Shown: positions 25,512 through 34,066 of the stretch, piece after piece | How the letters are laid out: each line of letters opens with the position of its first letter | How positions within the stretch are numbered: position 1 is the stretch's first letter | Assembly (NCBI RefSeq): GCF_001426665.1 | Contig: NZ_LMEY01000009.1 | Location: 1,006 to 65,005 of the forward strand | DNA length: 64,000 bases | Direction of reading: 5' to 3' | DNA from: Rhizobium sp. Root1334 | GTDB lineage: Bacteria > Pseudomonadota > Alphaproteobacteria > Rhizobiales > Rhizobiaceae | The notes under the pieces: generated by a model | Database searches by the model: none | What the model saw: the letters and a program-made list of their open reading frames with translations, nothing else | What the model was told of the DNA's origin: nothing | Program-made: the position numbers and the translations under genes

Positions 25512-26396
25512 GTGACATCAAATCCGGTTGTGACCCTGGGCGTCGTCCAGTTCGCCTGCACGGATGATCTTGCGGAAAATCTCGCCACCGCCACCCGGCT
25601 GATCCGGCAGGCGGAGAGCGTTGGCGCCAATATCGTGCTGGTCCAGGAGCTGTTTGAAGGCCTGTATTTCTGCCAGACGCAGGATCCCGTTCATTTTGCC
25701 CGGGCGCATCCGCTGGCCTGCCATCCGGTCATTGCGCCGATGCTGGCTTTGGCGCGCGAACTTGGCATCGTCTTGCCGGTGTCCTTCTTCGAGAAGAAAA
25801 ACCAGGCCTTCTACAACAGCGTCGCCATGATCGATGCCAGCGGTGACATCCTCGGAATCTACCGGAAATCCCATATCCCCGACGGTCCGGGCTATAGCGA
25901 AAAATTCTATTTCCGTCCGGGCGATACCGGTTTCAAGGTCTGGCCGACGCGTTTCGGTGTGATCGGCGTCGGCATCTGCTGGGACCAGTGGTTTCCGGAA
26001 GCTGCTCGTGCAATGGCGCTGATGGGCGCCGAACTCATCCTTTATCCGACCGCCATCGGTTCGGAACCGGCGCGGCCCGATCTCGATACGATGGAACACT
26101 GGCGCATGGTGATGCGCGGCCACGCGGCTGCCAACATGATGCCGGTCGCCGCCGCCAACCGCATCGGCGCGGAAACGATTAGCGGCCAGTCGCAATCTTA
26201 TTACGGCTCATCATTCATCGCCGGTCCCGACGGCCAGCTAGCTGCGAGCGCCGGGCGTGATGGTGAAGAGGTGCTGATCGCCCGTTTCGACCGGCAGCAG
26301 CTTGCCGATAATCGCGCAGCCTGGGGCATTTTCCGTGATCGCCGCCCGGAACTTTACGGCGTGCTGGCGACCGCCGATGGAGGAGACAGGACATGA
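25512..26396 (+). CDS. aguB: Carbon-nitrogen hydrolase, N-carbamoylputrescine amidase-like
   Basis: 294 residues, nitrilase superfamily. The catalytic triad can be read: Glu in LVQELFEG, Lys in IYRKSHIPDGPGY, Cys in GVGICWDQWFPEAAR. The DGPGYSEKFYFRPGD segment is typical of N-carbamoylputrescine amidase, which yields putrescine, ammonia and CO2. GTG at 25512, two bases after the preceding stop, is chosen because the N-terminus then starts just before the first strand (VTLGVVQFAC). No agmatine deiminase gene is visible beside it, so the exact substrate stays open. Confidence 0.82.
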   Translation: MTSNPVVTLGVVQFACTDDLAENLATATRLIRQAESVGANIVLVQELFEGLYFCQTQDPVHFARAHPLACHPVIAPMLALARELGIVLPVSFFEKKNQAFYNSVAMIDASGDILGIYRKSHIPDGPGYSEKFYFRPGDTGFKVWPTRFGVIGVGICWDQWFPEAARAMALMGAELILYPTAIGSEPARPDLDTMEHWRMVMRGHAAANMMPVAAANRIGAETISGQSQSYYGSSFIAGPDGQLAASAGRDGEEVLIARFDRQQLADNRAAWGIFRDRRPELYGVLATADGGDRT

Positions 26397-27541
26397 CGGA
26401 GTTCAGACGCTCGGACGTCAGGCTTAGCAACTGGCGGACAGCCCCCTTTTCAAAATGGGCCTTCCAGAATGTCAGCGAGGTCGTTCCTTCGGCCGTCATC
26501 AGGGCCAAGGGCCCGGGCGAAAACGGGGCTTGCCTTGATCTCGCCGCTTTCGAAGATCTGCAGGTCGCGGCAGCCGATGGCACGCCGCAATCGCTCAAGG
26601 CGTTTTTGACCGCGAGCGAGACCGACGAATTTTTGGTGATGCGCGACGGACGGATCATTGCCGAATGGTCGGCGGATCATTCCAGCCCCTCCCGTCCGCA
26701 CATCATCTTTTCCGTGTCGAAATCCCTGACGGCGCTGCTTGCCGGGATTCTGGCAGGCAAGGGGTTGCTCTCCTTCGAAAAGCTGGTGATTGACTATGTC
26801 CCCGAAGTCGCCGGGTCAGCCTATGCGGATGCGACGGTGCAGCAATTGTTCGACATGGAGATCAGCGTCGATTTTGTCGAGGACTATCTCGATACATCCG
26901 GCGGGTTCGACCGTTACCGGCGGGCGACCGGTTGGAACCCCGACCGTCCAGAGAGCCCCGCACCTGATTTGCTGGGTTTCATCTGCAGCATCGGCAAGGG
27001 TGGCTGGCAACATGGCGAAAAGCATGCCTATCGCTCCCCCGATACCGACCTTGCCGGCATCGTGCTGGAACGGGCCGCGAATGGCCGGCTGGCGGACCTG
27101 CTGAGCGAGCACCTGTGGCAGCCGATGGGTGCCGGTTCGAATGCGATGATCACGGTTGATCGCGCCGGCACGGCGCGTGCCGCGGGCGGCATGTCGGCAA
27201 CGGCGCGGGATCTTGCCTTGACTGGCGAACTTGTCTGCCAGAAAGGTGCTGGCCTGCTCCCGGCGGCATTCGTTGACGATCTATGGACCGGTGGCAGCCG
27301 GGATGCGTGGAAGAATGGCGATCAGGCAAGCCTGTTTCCGGGCGGTAGTTACCGCAACTACTGGTACGAGACCGGACAGGGCGAGCTTGCCGCCATCGGC
27401 ATTCACGGCCAGTGGATCTGGGTCGATCCGGCAACCGCGACCGTGATTGTTAAATTGTCGTCGCAGACATTGCCTGTCGACGCTGAACTGGACCAGGCCA
27501 TCGTTTCGATGCTGCGTACGGTTTCCCGCGCAATGCTCTAA
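26393..27541 (+). CDS. Serine hydrolase of the beta-lactamase/penicillin-binding fold
   Basis: 382 residues. The nucleophile motif SVSK is at about residues 107-110 (IIFSVSKSLTALLAG). The second motif appears as YRSPDTD instead of YxN. Family members (class C beta-lactamase related) hydrolyse amides or esters and are often misnamed lactamases; no signal peptide is seen, so it is likely cytoplasmic. Its ATG overlaps the preceding amidase stop by four bases, so it belongs to the polyamine operon and may act on an amide made or imported there. The substrate is unknown. Confidence 0.78.
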   Translation: MTEFRRSDVRLSNWRTAPFSKWAFQNVSEVVPSAVIRAKGPGENGACLDLAAFEDLQVAAADGTPQSLKAFLTASETDEFLVMRDGRIIAEWSADHSSPSRPHIIFSVSKSLTALLAGILAGKGLLSFEKLVIDYVPEVAGSAYADATVQQLFDMEISVDFVEDYLDTSGGFDRYRRATGWNPDRPESPAPDLLGFICSIGKGGWQHGEKHAYRSPDTDLAGIVLERAANGRLADLLSEHLWQPMGAGSNAMITVDRAGTARAAGGMSATARDLALTGELVCQKGAGLLPAAFVDDLWTGGSRDAWKNGDQASLFPGGSYRNYWYETGQGELAAIGIHGQWIWVDPATATVIVKLSSQTLPVDAELDQAIVSMLRTVSRAML

Positions 27542-28224
27542 ATTGCCGCGGTTGCTGCGTCTTCGTTAGTCGCCGCAGCAACCGGCCAGCGGATCAGTGC
27601 TTCAGCCCCGGTGGCCGTCAGGCCATAGACGCCGTGGTCGATGCGCTCGAACCAGCCATAGACATTGCCGCGCAGGATCGTTGCTGCCGAGGGGGTGATT
27701 GCCTTCAGGTCCCTTGGCCGCAAAGGGCCGGCTTGGAGCGCTGCGGCGCAGGCCAGCGCCTGTTGCCGGTAGGCCGTCATGATCGGCGAGCGGGTGCTGC
27801 CGCCAAGGGCCGGGTCGCCCTTGCGCTTCTTGTGTTCGGTGACAAGGCGGGATCGTTTGCGGGGATTCTTGCGCGGCATCAGCGCCTGCGGGCTGACGAT
27901 AACATCGACCGTGCCGTTGTCGGCAACGCTGAGCATGCCGAATCCAAGCCGCCGGCAGAGATTGCGGTAGCGGCCATCGCTTTCGCGGCCCTTGCCCTTG
28001 GCCGAGACACGCGCTGCGATCCACACTTCATCACTGGCCGCAGCCCTGTCTACGGCCTGCAGCATCAGTTCCAGATTGAAGCTCAGCTTGAGTTCGCAGA
28101 TGACCACCACCGGCGGCTCGTCCGGGCTCAATCCTACTAGGTCACACCCGGCGATCTCGCCTTTGACGCTGTAGCCAGCGGCTTCGAGAAAGCCCTTGAT
28201 CGGCAGATAGAGCGCGGTCTCCAA
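27538..28224 (-). CDS. DUF2161 protein with PD-(D/E)XK nuclease-like core
   Basis: 228 residues. GCDLVGL followed by VVICELKLSF gives the D...ExK arrangement of PD-(D/E)XK enzymes. A basic centre (MPRKNPRKRSRLVTEHKKR) and a C-terminal winged-helix-like part follow. The function of DUF2161 proteins is not established. TTG at 28224 has GAGGA six bases upstream. The stop overlaps the end of the convergent serine-hydrolase gene by three bases. Confidence 0.75.
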   Translation of the reverse strand: METALYLPIKGFLEAAGYSVKGEIAGCDLVGLSPDEPPVVVICELKLSFNLELMLQAVDRAAASDEVWIAARVSAKGKGRESDGRYRNLCRRLGFGMLSVADNGTVDVIVSPQALMPRKNPRKRSRLVTEHKKRKGDPALGGSTRSPIMTAYRQQALACAAALQAGPLRPRDLKAITPSAATILRGNVYGWFERIDHGVYGLTATGAEALIRWPVAAATNEDAATAAI

Positions 28225-28319
28225 ATCATGTCCTCACATCATCCTCTGCACGGTCTTGCCGTGATTTGTCGGCGAGATCAATGAAATGATGGTCATGTGC
28301 AGGGCTGGCGCTGCCGGGT

Positions 28320-28793
28320 CTAGTTCATTCCGGCAACGGAAAGAACGACGATCTCCTCTTCGCGGTCCGCCACTGCGAACTCCACCGTGTCGCCCGGTGC
28401 GGCATCTTCGAGTGCGCGGGCAAGTGGCGATGTCCATGCGATTGCCCCGGCTGATGGATCCGCCTCGTCCTCTCCGACAATGCGGATATCTTTGACCGCC
28501 CCACCGCGCCCGATGGAGACATGCGTTCCAAACTTAACCGTTCCCGGCTCGGAGAGGGGCTCCATGACCTCCATGCTGGCCCGGCGCGCCTCCCAATAGC
28601 GCAGATCGCGCTTGAGGGCAGCGCGTAACTCGCTGTCGCTGGTTGCCGCTGTCTGCTGCATAAGCGCCGCAACCATCTGTTCGATCTGCCGGGCACCGTT
28701 GGGCGTGACGAGGTTGCGAGCCGTGCTGATGGATCGTTCTGGAACGGGCGGCGGCGGGGCGTCGTCGATTTCCTTGGTGAATGCGCGGCTCAT
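28320..28793 (-). CDS. GreA/GreB-family protein
   Basis: 157 residues: a helical N-terminal half (SARQIEQM-like to RYWEARRASMEV, about residues 30-80), then a GreA/GreB C-terminal domain (VKFGTHVSIG, SPLARALEDAAPGDTVEFAV). Gre factors stimulate RNA polymerase transcript cleavage, and related Rnk-like proteins bind polymerase without cleaving. The shortened coiled coil makes the second role as likely. GGAGGAG seven bases before the ATG at 28793 fixes the start. It is transcribed apart from DUF2161 by 95 bp. Confidence 0.8.
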   Translation of the reverse strand: MSRAFTKEIDDAPPPPVPERSISTARNLVTPNGARQIEQMVAALMQQTAATSDSELRAALKRDLRYWEARRASMEVMEPLSEPGTVKFGTHVSIGRGGAVKDIRIVGEDEADPSAGAIAWTSPLARALEDAAPGDTVEFAVADREEEIVVLSVAGMN

Positions 28794-28881
28794 CGGTATC
28801 TCCTCCATACCAACATATACCACGCTTTTCGCGCTCATTTATGCCCCAACTGCCGGGTGCGCATTCGAAATGGCAAACCGA

Positions 28882-29316
28882 TCACACTTTCTTCTTCAGC
28901 TTCGTATGCCGGTCCCGGATAATATGGTCGACCTTTCCGGCAAGCGCATGGTCCGGATCACTTTCGGCCGCTTGCCTTAAAAGCTCGGTCAAACGCCTGA
29001 GTTCTTTCTCGTCGAGATGTTCGATGCCCATGAAACGGTTTTCGGCTTCGCTGGTGAGAATCAGTTCGTCGAGCTTTGCCTGAACGGCCTTGCCGTCGCG
29101 GTTCTGCGAATTTTGCAGCACAAAAACCATCAGGAAGGTGATGATCGTCGTGCCCGTGTTGACCACCAGCTGCCAGGTTTCCGAGAAGCCGAACAGCGGG
29201 CCGGTGACCGCCCAGATAACGATACCCGCCACGGCAATCACGAAGGTTGCGGGTTTGCCGGTCAGTTGTGCGACCCCGCCGGAAAATCTTGAAAAGAGAC
29301 TGGGTTTTTCGGACAT
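28882..29316 (-). CDS. Low-affinity iron permease family membrane protein
   Basis: 144 residues with two predicted membrane helices (ATFVIAVAGIVIWAVTG and WQLVVNTGTTIITFLMVFVLQ) and the family motif NSQNRDGKAVQAKLDELI, then a charged cytoplasmic tail. The family name comes from fungal Fet4 relatives; transport by the short bacterial members is not shown. GGAGGAAACC precedes the ATG. Confidence 0.82.
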   Translation of the reverse strand: MSEKPSLFSRFSGGVAQLTGKPATFVIAVAGIVIWAVTGPLFGFSETWQLVVNTGTTIITFLMVFVLQNSQNRDGKAVQAKLDELILTSEAENRFMGIEHLDEKELRRLTELLRQAAESDPDHALAGKVDHIIRDRHTKLKKKV

Positions 29317-29439
29317 GGTTTCCTCCATAAGGTCGCGCCACGTCCTAAAGTCCCGGCAGCAACGGAAGTTCCTGCCGGGTTGCACACGCCAGCGAAAATC
29401 AGCGGATTCGCCCGGGAAACGGTGTTCCGCGCCGGTGCG

Positions 29440-30441
29440 TCACACTGCCGAATTGCTCAAACGGCTTTCAGCCTCCTCCCAGCTGCCGGTCATCCGCAAG
29501 CTCGGTGATTGGCTTTCGTCATGGGAGGCCCAGCGCAGCGGCAGCGCGTCCGGCCGCCGGCTGATGCGGCGCGGCGTAAAGCGCCATAGGCGCTCGGCAC
29601 CCTCGAATGCCGCAATTTCGGGCGAATCCACAATGACATGAGCATCGCCGGACAGCTGCAACAAATCGCCGGTCTCGAAATCAGCGAAAACCAGACCAGC
29701 CTTTCCATTGGCGAGGATATTGCCGAGTGTGTTGAAGAACAGGTTGCCGGCAAAATCCGGGATGGTCAGTACGCCGTCGCTGCCAACCCGGACAAAGCCG
29801 GGCTTTCCGCCACGGTGCGAGACATCCGCCTGCCGCTCACCGTTTTCAAACGCCGCATAGGTCGCGACGAAAAACGTGTCGGCTGCCGCAATCATCTGCC
29901 GGGCGCCGGCGTCGAACGCATTCAATACGATGGGCTTGACGGCAGAGCTTTGCGCAGGATCGCGAACGAAGCGGTAGTCACGCAGCTGAATGTATTTCGG
30001 ACAGTTGCCATAGGACTGGTCGACGTCCACATCGAACCCAAGCGGCCCGGACCGGTGGATGATTCCGTTCAGCCGGTTGCGGCGGCGGGTGTGCAGTTCG
30101 ATACCGAGCATGCCGATCGCTGCCCCGTCATCCATTCCGGTGTTCGCCGGATCGTCGTGCTCACGGTCCAGGCGGACGTTCAGTGTGTACGGGTCTGGGC
30201 TTTGCAGAAAGCCCGGATTGGCCGCCCGTATTGTCGCCCACACATCTCCTTCGCTATCCACCGTGCCGAGCACGATGAACGGCAGTTGCGGATAGAAGGC
30301 GCGGTGCTGGTCGATCAGATGATCGCGCAGCACCCGCCGGCCGAGCTCTTCCATACGCTCGCCAACACCTGCCTGATCTTGCAGCACCCGTTCGCCCGCA
30401 TGCCAGGGTGACGGCTGATCTGTCGTGTGAAGAGCGAACAT
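29440..30441 (-). CDS. PNPOx-like FMN-binding split-barrel protein
   Basis: 333 residues. Two split-barrel segments are suggested, with FIVLGTVDSEGDVWAT (about 55-70) and FFVATYAAFENGERQADVSHRGGKPGF (about 190-215), typical of the pyridoxamine-phosphate-oxidase-like flavin-binding family. Members bind FMN or F420 and often act as oxidoreductases beside flavodoxin reductase modules; the reductase part is absent. AAAGGA precedes the ATG at 30441. It follows a GST gene by 54 bp on the same strand, suggesting a shared oxidative or electrophile-detoxification role under the divergent LysR regulator. Confidence 0.8.
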   Translation of the reverse strand: MFALHTTDQPSPWHAGERVLQDQAGVGERMEELGRRVLRDHLIDQHRAFYPQLPFIVLGTVDSEGDVWATIRAANPGFLQSPDPYTLNVRLDREHDDPANTGMDDGAAIGMLGIELHTRRRNRLNGIIHRSGPLGFDVDVDQSYGNCPKYIQLRDYRFVRDPAQSSAVKPIVLNAFDAGARQMIAAADTFFVATYAAFENGERQADVSHRGGKPGFVRVGSDGVLTIPDFAGNLFFNTLGNILANGKAGLVFADFETGDLLQLSGDAHVIVDSPEIAAFEGAERLWRFTPRRISRRPDALPLRWASHDESQSPSLRMTGSWEEAESRLSNSAV

Positions 30442-30495
30442 CTGTTGATCCTTTGATATCTGGCCGGTAAACCGCCGGGAAATCCGGAGGCCTGT

Positions 30496-31113
30496 TCAGG
30501 CAGCCTCCGGAATACCGATTGCGGTCTTCTGGAAGGCAACAAAGCCAGGAAGCGCTTCTATGCGCCTTAGCCAAGCATTGACGTTGGCGTAGGCGCCCCG
30601 ATCGACATTGCCCTCCGGCGCGCGGTCGATGTAGCTGTAAAGCGCGACATCGGCGATAGTCGGATGACCGCCAGCAATCCATTGGCGGCCCTCAAGAGCG
30701 GCCTCGATGCGCTGCAGGATGACGTGGGCGCGTGCAATGACCTCGTCGGCATTGAAGGGGGCACCGAAGACGGTGACAAGCCGTGCGGCACCGGGGCCAT
30801 AGGCAATTTCGCCAGCGGCTACCGACAGCCAGCGTTGCACGGAGGCAGCCCTTGCCGGATCTTCCGGCAACCAGTTCTTCGCTCCGTTCTTCTTGGCGAG
30901 ATAGACAAGGATGGCATTGGAATCGGGGATGATAGTACCTTCATCGTCCAGCACCGGCAGTTGTCCGAACGGATTGAGTTTGAGGAAGTCCGGAGCCTTG
31001 TGGGCACGGGCAGCAAGATCGACTTCGACCAGCTCCACATCAAGCCCAAGCAGCGAGAGGAACAGCCGGGCGCGATGCGCGTGGCCGGACAAAGGGTGAT
31101 AGTAAAGTTTCAT
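30496..31113 (-). CDS. Glutathione S-transferase
   Basis: 205 residues. Thioredoxin-fold N-domain: [19 protein letters not shown], cis-proline motif [10 protein letters not shown], and [11 protein letters not shown] for the glutathione gamma-glutamyl group. Helical C-domain from about residue 85 ([13 protein letters not shown], the N-capping motif). It conjugates glutathione to electrophiles in the cytoplasm; substrate unknown. GGAGAG lies upstream of the ATG. It diverges from a LysR gene across a 17-bp palindrome. Confidence 0.88.
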   Translation of the reverse strand: MKLYYHPLSGHAHRARLFLSLLGLDVELVEVDLAARAHKAPDFLKLNPFGQLPVLDDEGTIIPDSNAILVYLAKKNGAKNWLPEDPARAASVQRWLSVAAGEIAYGPGAARLVTVFGAPFNADEVIARAHVILQRIEAALEGRQWIAGGHPTIADVALYSYIDRAPEGNVDRGAYANVNAWLRRIEALPGFVAFQKTAIGIPEAA

Positions 31114-31199
31114 CGTTGCTCTCCAAGTGGCGTTGATCGCCCCGGAGCAAGATGGTTATTTCCTCACAGCAACAGAAGTACGATAAAAGACAAGATATC

Positions 31200-31216
31200 A
31201 TTCCAGTTTGTGGAAT
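31200..31216. promoter_or_regulatory. 17-bp inverted repeat ATTCCA-N5-TGGAAT
   Basis: Exact 6-5-6 palindrome between the divergent GST and LysR genes, 13 bp before the LysR ATG. A site for autoregulation by the LysR protein is the simplest reading. Confidence 0.5.
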
Positions 31217-31228
31217 AATCAGGCGGAG

Positions 31229-32155
31229 ATGGCAGTGGACAGACTTCAATCCATGCGGGTTCTGGTAAAGGTTGCCGATACGGGCAGCTTCGCGCAGGCT
31301 GCGCGTGTGCTCAACATGAGCCCTCCGGCCGTCACCCGGGCCATTGCCTATCTCGAAGACCTGACGGGTGCGCGGCTCTTTCTGCGCTCAACGCGATCGG
31401 TGAAGCTGACCGCGCCCGGCAGCCGCTATGTCGAGGATTGCCGCCGTATCCTTGCCGATATCGATGAGGCCGAAGCTTCGGCTGGGGGCTCGCATGCGAC
31501 GCCCTCCGGCCTGCTGACGGTCACGGCACCTGTCCTCTTCGGCCAAATCTATGTCATGCCAGTCATGACATCGTTTCTGACCCTGCATCCGGCCGTCAAC
31601 GGACGCGCCCTTCTGCTCGACCGCGTCGTCAATCTGTTGGAAGAGGGCATTGATGTTGCATTACGCATCGGGCAATTGCCGGATTCAGGATACCACGCCA
31701 TCAAGGTCGGCAGCGTGCGGCGGGTCGTCTGCGGCGCTCCGTCTTATTTTAAGGATCACCCGGTGCCACAGGTTCCCGCCGACCTCGCGGGGCACACCAT
31801 CATCGCCAATACCGGTTCGTCCGCGCCGCAGGACTGGCGTTTCGTGGACGGGGAAAAGAGCCGCGTGACGCTGCGTCCGCGATTGTTCTGCAACACCGTG
31901 GATGCCTCGATCTCTGCCGCGCTCAGCGGTTGGGGCCTGACCAGCGCGCTGTCCTATCAGGTGGCATCGGCGGTGAGTGACAGAAGGCTCAATATAGTGC
32001 TGGCCGACTATGAGGAACCGCCTATTCCCATCCATGTGATGCACGCTGAGGGCCGCCACATCTCGGCCAAGACGCGGGCTTTCGTGGACTTTCTGGTCGC
32101 ACACTTAAGGGATAATCGGAACCTGCAAGCGGCGGCGTCTTTGATGGAGAGTTAA
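31229..32155 (+). CDS. LysR-family transcriptional regulator
   Basis: 308 residues. Winged helix-turn-helix at 1-65 (FAQAARVLNMSPPAVTRAIAYL) and a periplasmic-binding-like effector domain from about residue 90. Divergent from the GST/PNPOx-like genes, which it probably regulates. ATG 31229 is preferred to an upstream ATG at 31208, which would overlap the palindrome, though the ribosome site is poor for either. Confidence 0.85.
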   Translation: MAVDRLQSMRVLVKVADTGSFAQAARVLNMSPPAVTRAIAYLEDLTGARLFLRSTRSVKLTAPGSRYVEDCRRILADIDEAEASAGGSHATPSGLLTVTAPVLFGQIYVMPVMTSFLTLHPAVNGRALLLDRVVNLLEEGIDVALRIGQLPDSGYHAIKVGSVRRVVCGAPSYFKDHPVPQVPADLAGHTIIANTGSSAPQDWRFVDGEKSRVTLRPRLFCNTVDASISAALSGWGLTSALSYQVASAVSDRRLNIVLADYEEPPIPIHVMHAEGRHISAKTRAFVDFLVAHLRDNRNLQAAASLMES

Positions 32156-32180
32156 AGCGCTGCAGTTGACAGTGGCCACA

Positions 32181-32230
32181 TTTCGAATTACGACTGACGA
32201 AAATCTAAATTCATCATTCGTAATTCGAAA
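32181..32230. promoter_or_regulatory. Long inverted repeat upstream of TetR gene
   Basis: TTTCGAATTACG at 32181-32192 is repeated exactly in inverse orientation at 32219-32230, 26 bp apart, and the second arm ends 10 bp before the TetR ATG. Each arm contains TTCGAA. Likely the operator of the TetR regulator and the efflux genes behind it. Confidence 0.6.
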
Positions 32231-32240
32231 GTGTTTCATT

Positions 32241-32843
32241 ATGGACGGCAACACGGATAGTCCGGATATTGCGCGGCAGGAAAATATAACGCGGATTCTG
32301 GAGGCGGCGGAACGGCTGTTTAGGCACTATGGCTACGCCAAGACCAACGTCGCCGATATTGCGCGCGATCTCGGCATGTCGCCGGCCAACATCTATCGCT
32401 TCTTTGCCTCGAAAACCGAAATCCATCAGGCGATCTGCGGCCGCATGCTCGCTGGTAGTTATCAGCAAGCCTATGAAATCTCGCAATTGCCGATCAGCGC
32501 GGCGGACCGTCTGCGCCGCTACCTGTATGCCGAGTATCAGCTGATCGTCACCGCGATGCTCGATCATGAAAAGGTGCACGAGATGGTCGTCGTCGCCATT
32601 GAGCGAGACTGGCACGTGATCGAAAAACACATCGACCGTATGCACGAACTGCTGGAAGAGATCATCCGCCAGGGTATCGCCGCCGGCGAATTTGCCGAAC
32701 AGGATCCTGCGGTTGCCGCCCGGTCCTTCGGGGCCGCCACGGTGGTCATGTGCCATCCGCAAATGGTGGCGCAATGTCTCTCCAAGCCAAACCGGGCGAC
32801 GCCCGACGAAATTACCGAATTTGCAATTAATGCCTTGAGATGA
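32241..32843 (+). CDS. TetR-family transcriptional regulator
   Basis: 200 residues. The N-terminal helix-turn-helix reads TNVADIARDLGMSPANIYRFF (about residues 36-56); the C-terminal ligand domain is divergent, as usual. It lies 53 bp before an RND efflux pair on the same strand and is very likely its repressor. The start at 32241 directly follows a 12-bp inverted-repeat operator; the longer frame would translate through it. Confidence 0.87.
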   Translation: MDGNTDSPDIARQENITRILEAAERLFRHYGYAKTNVADIARDLGMSPANIYRFFASKTEIHQAICGRMLAGSYQQAYEISQLPISAADRLRRYLYAEYQLIVTAMLDHEKVHEMVVVAIERDWHVIEKHIDRMHELLEEIIRQGIAAGEFAEQDPAVAARSFGAATVVMCHPQMVAQCLSKPNRATPDEITEFAINALR

Positions 32844-32896
32844 ACGCGGCCGCCAAGGCCCGCTCCCACGCTTCATTTTTGATCAGGAGTGCGAAC

Positions 32897-34036
32897 ATGC
32901 TTTCGCCGAGCAATACCTATATTCGCCTGTCTGCCATTTCGATCGTGTCGGCCGCAGTGCTGGCCCTGTCCGGCTGTTCTGAAGAAAAAGCCGAGACCAG
33001 GCAGATCGTGCGCCCGGTGAAAGTGGTCGAGATCGCCGCCATCGATACGTCGCGCACGCTCAGCTATTCCGGCACGGTGCGCGCCCGCACCGAAATGAAC
33101 CTCGGCTTCCGCGTCAACGGCAAGATCACTGAACGCCTCGTCGATATCGGCCAGCGGGTCAAATCGGGCGATCTGCTCGCCCGTATTGACCCGTCCGACT
33201 ACGAGCTTGCTCTGACCAGTGCGAAAGCAAGCCTTGATGCCACTGAGCGGCAGGTCGAGACGGCGGAACTGGCGCGGGTGCGTGCCGAACAGCTGTTTGC
33301 CAAGAATGTTTCGCCGAAATCGCAGCTCGAACAGACAACGCTCAGCTACAATCAGGCCGTCGCCACGCGTGACTCGGCCCGCTCGGCGCTCGACCAAGCG
33401 AAAAACCAGGTCAGCTATACCAACCTGAAGTCCGACCAGAACGGCATTGTTACCACTGTCAGTGCCGATATCGGCCAGGTCGTCGGCTCGGGAACACCTG
33501 TTGTCAGTGTCGCTGTCGATGGCGAAAAGGAAGTGCTGGTCGCCATACCTGAGACGGATATCGCCCAGTTCAAGCCCGGCAAGACCGTGACAGTCGGCTT
33601 CTGGTCGGATGCCTCCTTGATGCTGCAGGGCAAGGTGCGGGAGGTGGCCGGCAGCGCCGAGCCACAGTCACGGACATTTGCCGTGCGTATCAGCCTGCCG
33701 AATGATCAAAACGTGCTTCTCGGCATGACCGCCGGCATCATTGCCGCCGCTTCCAACGTCCAGCAGTTCGTCACCATCCCTCTAAGCGCGCTTGCGAGGA
33801 AGGGGGGCGAACCGATCGTCTGGACCGTCGATCGCACCGCCGAGACCGTGCATTCCCGCCCGGTCGAGGTTGCCGATTTTACCGGCGACGGTGTGCGGAT
33901 TGCCGAGGGATTGAAGCCCGGCGATGTCGTGGTCGCCGCAGGCACGCAGTTCATGACCGAAGGCCTGAAAGTGAAGGTCGGCGACGACGTCGCGCAGCAA
34001 TCGGCCGCCACAGAACACACGCAACTCGTGCGCTGA
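32897..34036 (+). CDS. RND efflux periplasmic adaptor (membrane fusion lipoprotein)
   Basis: 379 residues. Lipoprotein signal LSAISIVSAAVLALSGC with lipidated Cys27; biotinyl-lipoyl-like halves (NGKITERLVDIGQRVKSGD and NGIVTTVSADIGQVVGSG) flank a coiled-coil hairpin (about residues 100-165); a beta-barrel and membrane-proximal domain follow. It bridges the RND pump and an outer-membrane channel that is not encoded here. AGGAG precedes the ATG by eight bases. Cotranscribed with the pump 30 bp downstream. Confidence 0.9.
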   Translation: MLSPSNTYIRLSAISIVSAAVLALSGCSEEKAETRQIVRPVKVVEIAAIDTSRTLSYSGTVRARTEMNLGFRVNGKITERLVDIGQRVKSGDLLARIDPSDYELALTSAKASLDATERQVETAELARVRAEQLFAKNVSPKSQLEQTTLSYNQAVATRDSARSALDQAKNQVSYTNLKSDQNGIVTTVSADIGQVVGSGTPVVSVAVDGEKEVLVAIPETDIAQFKPGKTVTVGFWSDASLMLQGKVREVAGSAEPQSRTFAVRISLPNDQNVLLGMTAGIIAAASNVQQFVTIPLSALARKGGEPIVWTVDRTAETVHSRPVEVADFTGDGVRIAEGLKPGDVVVAAGTQFMTEGLKVKVGDDVAQQSAATEHTQLVR

Positions 34037-34066
34037 CCCAGATCCATCGAAAGCGGAATAACGCCG

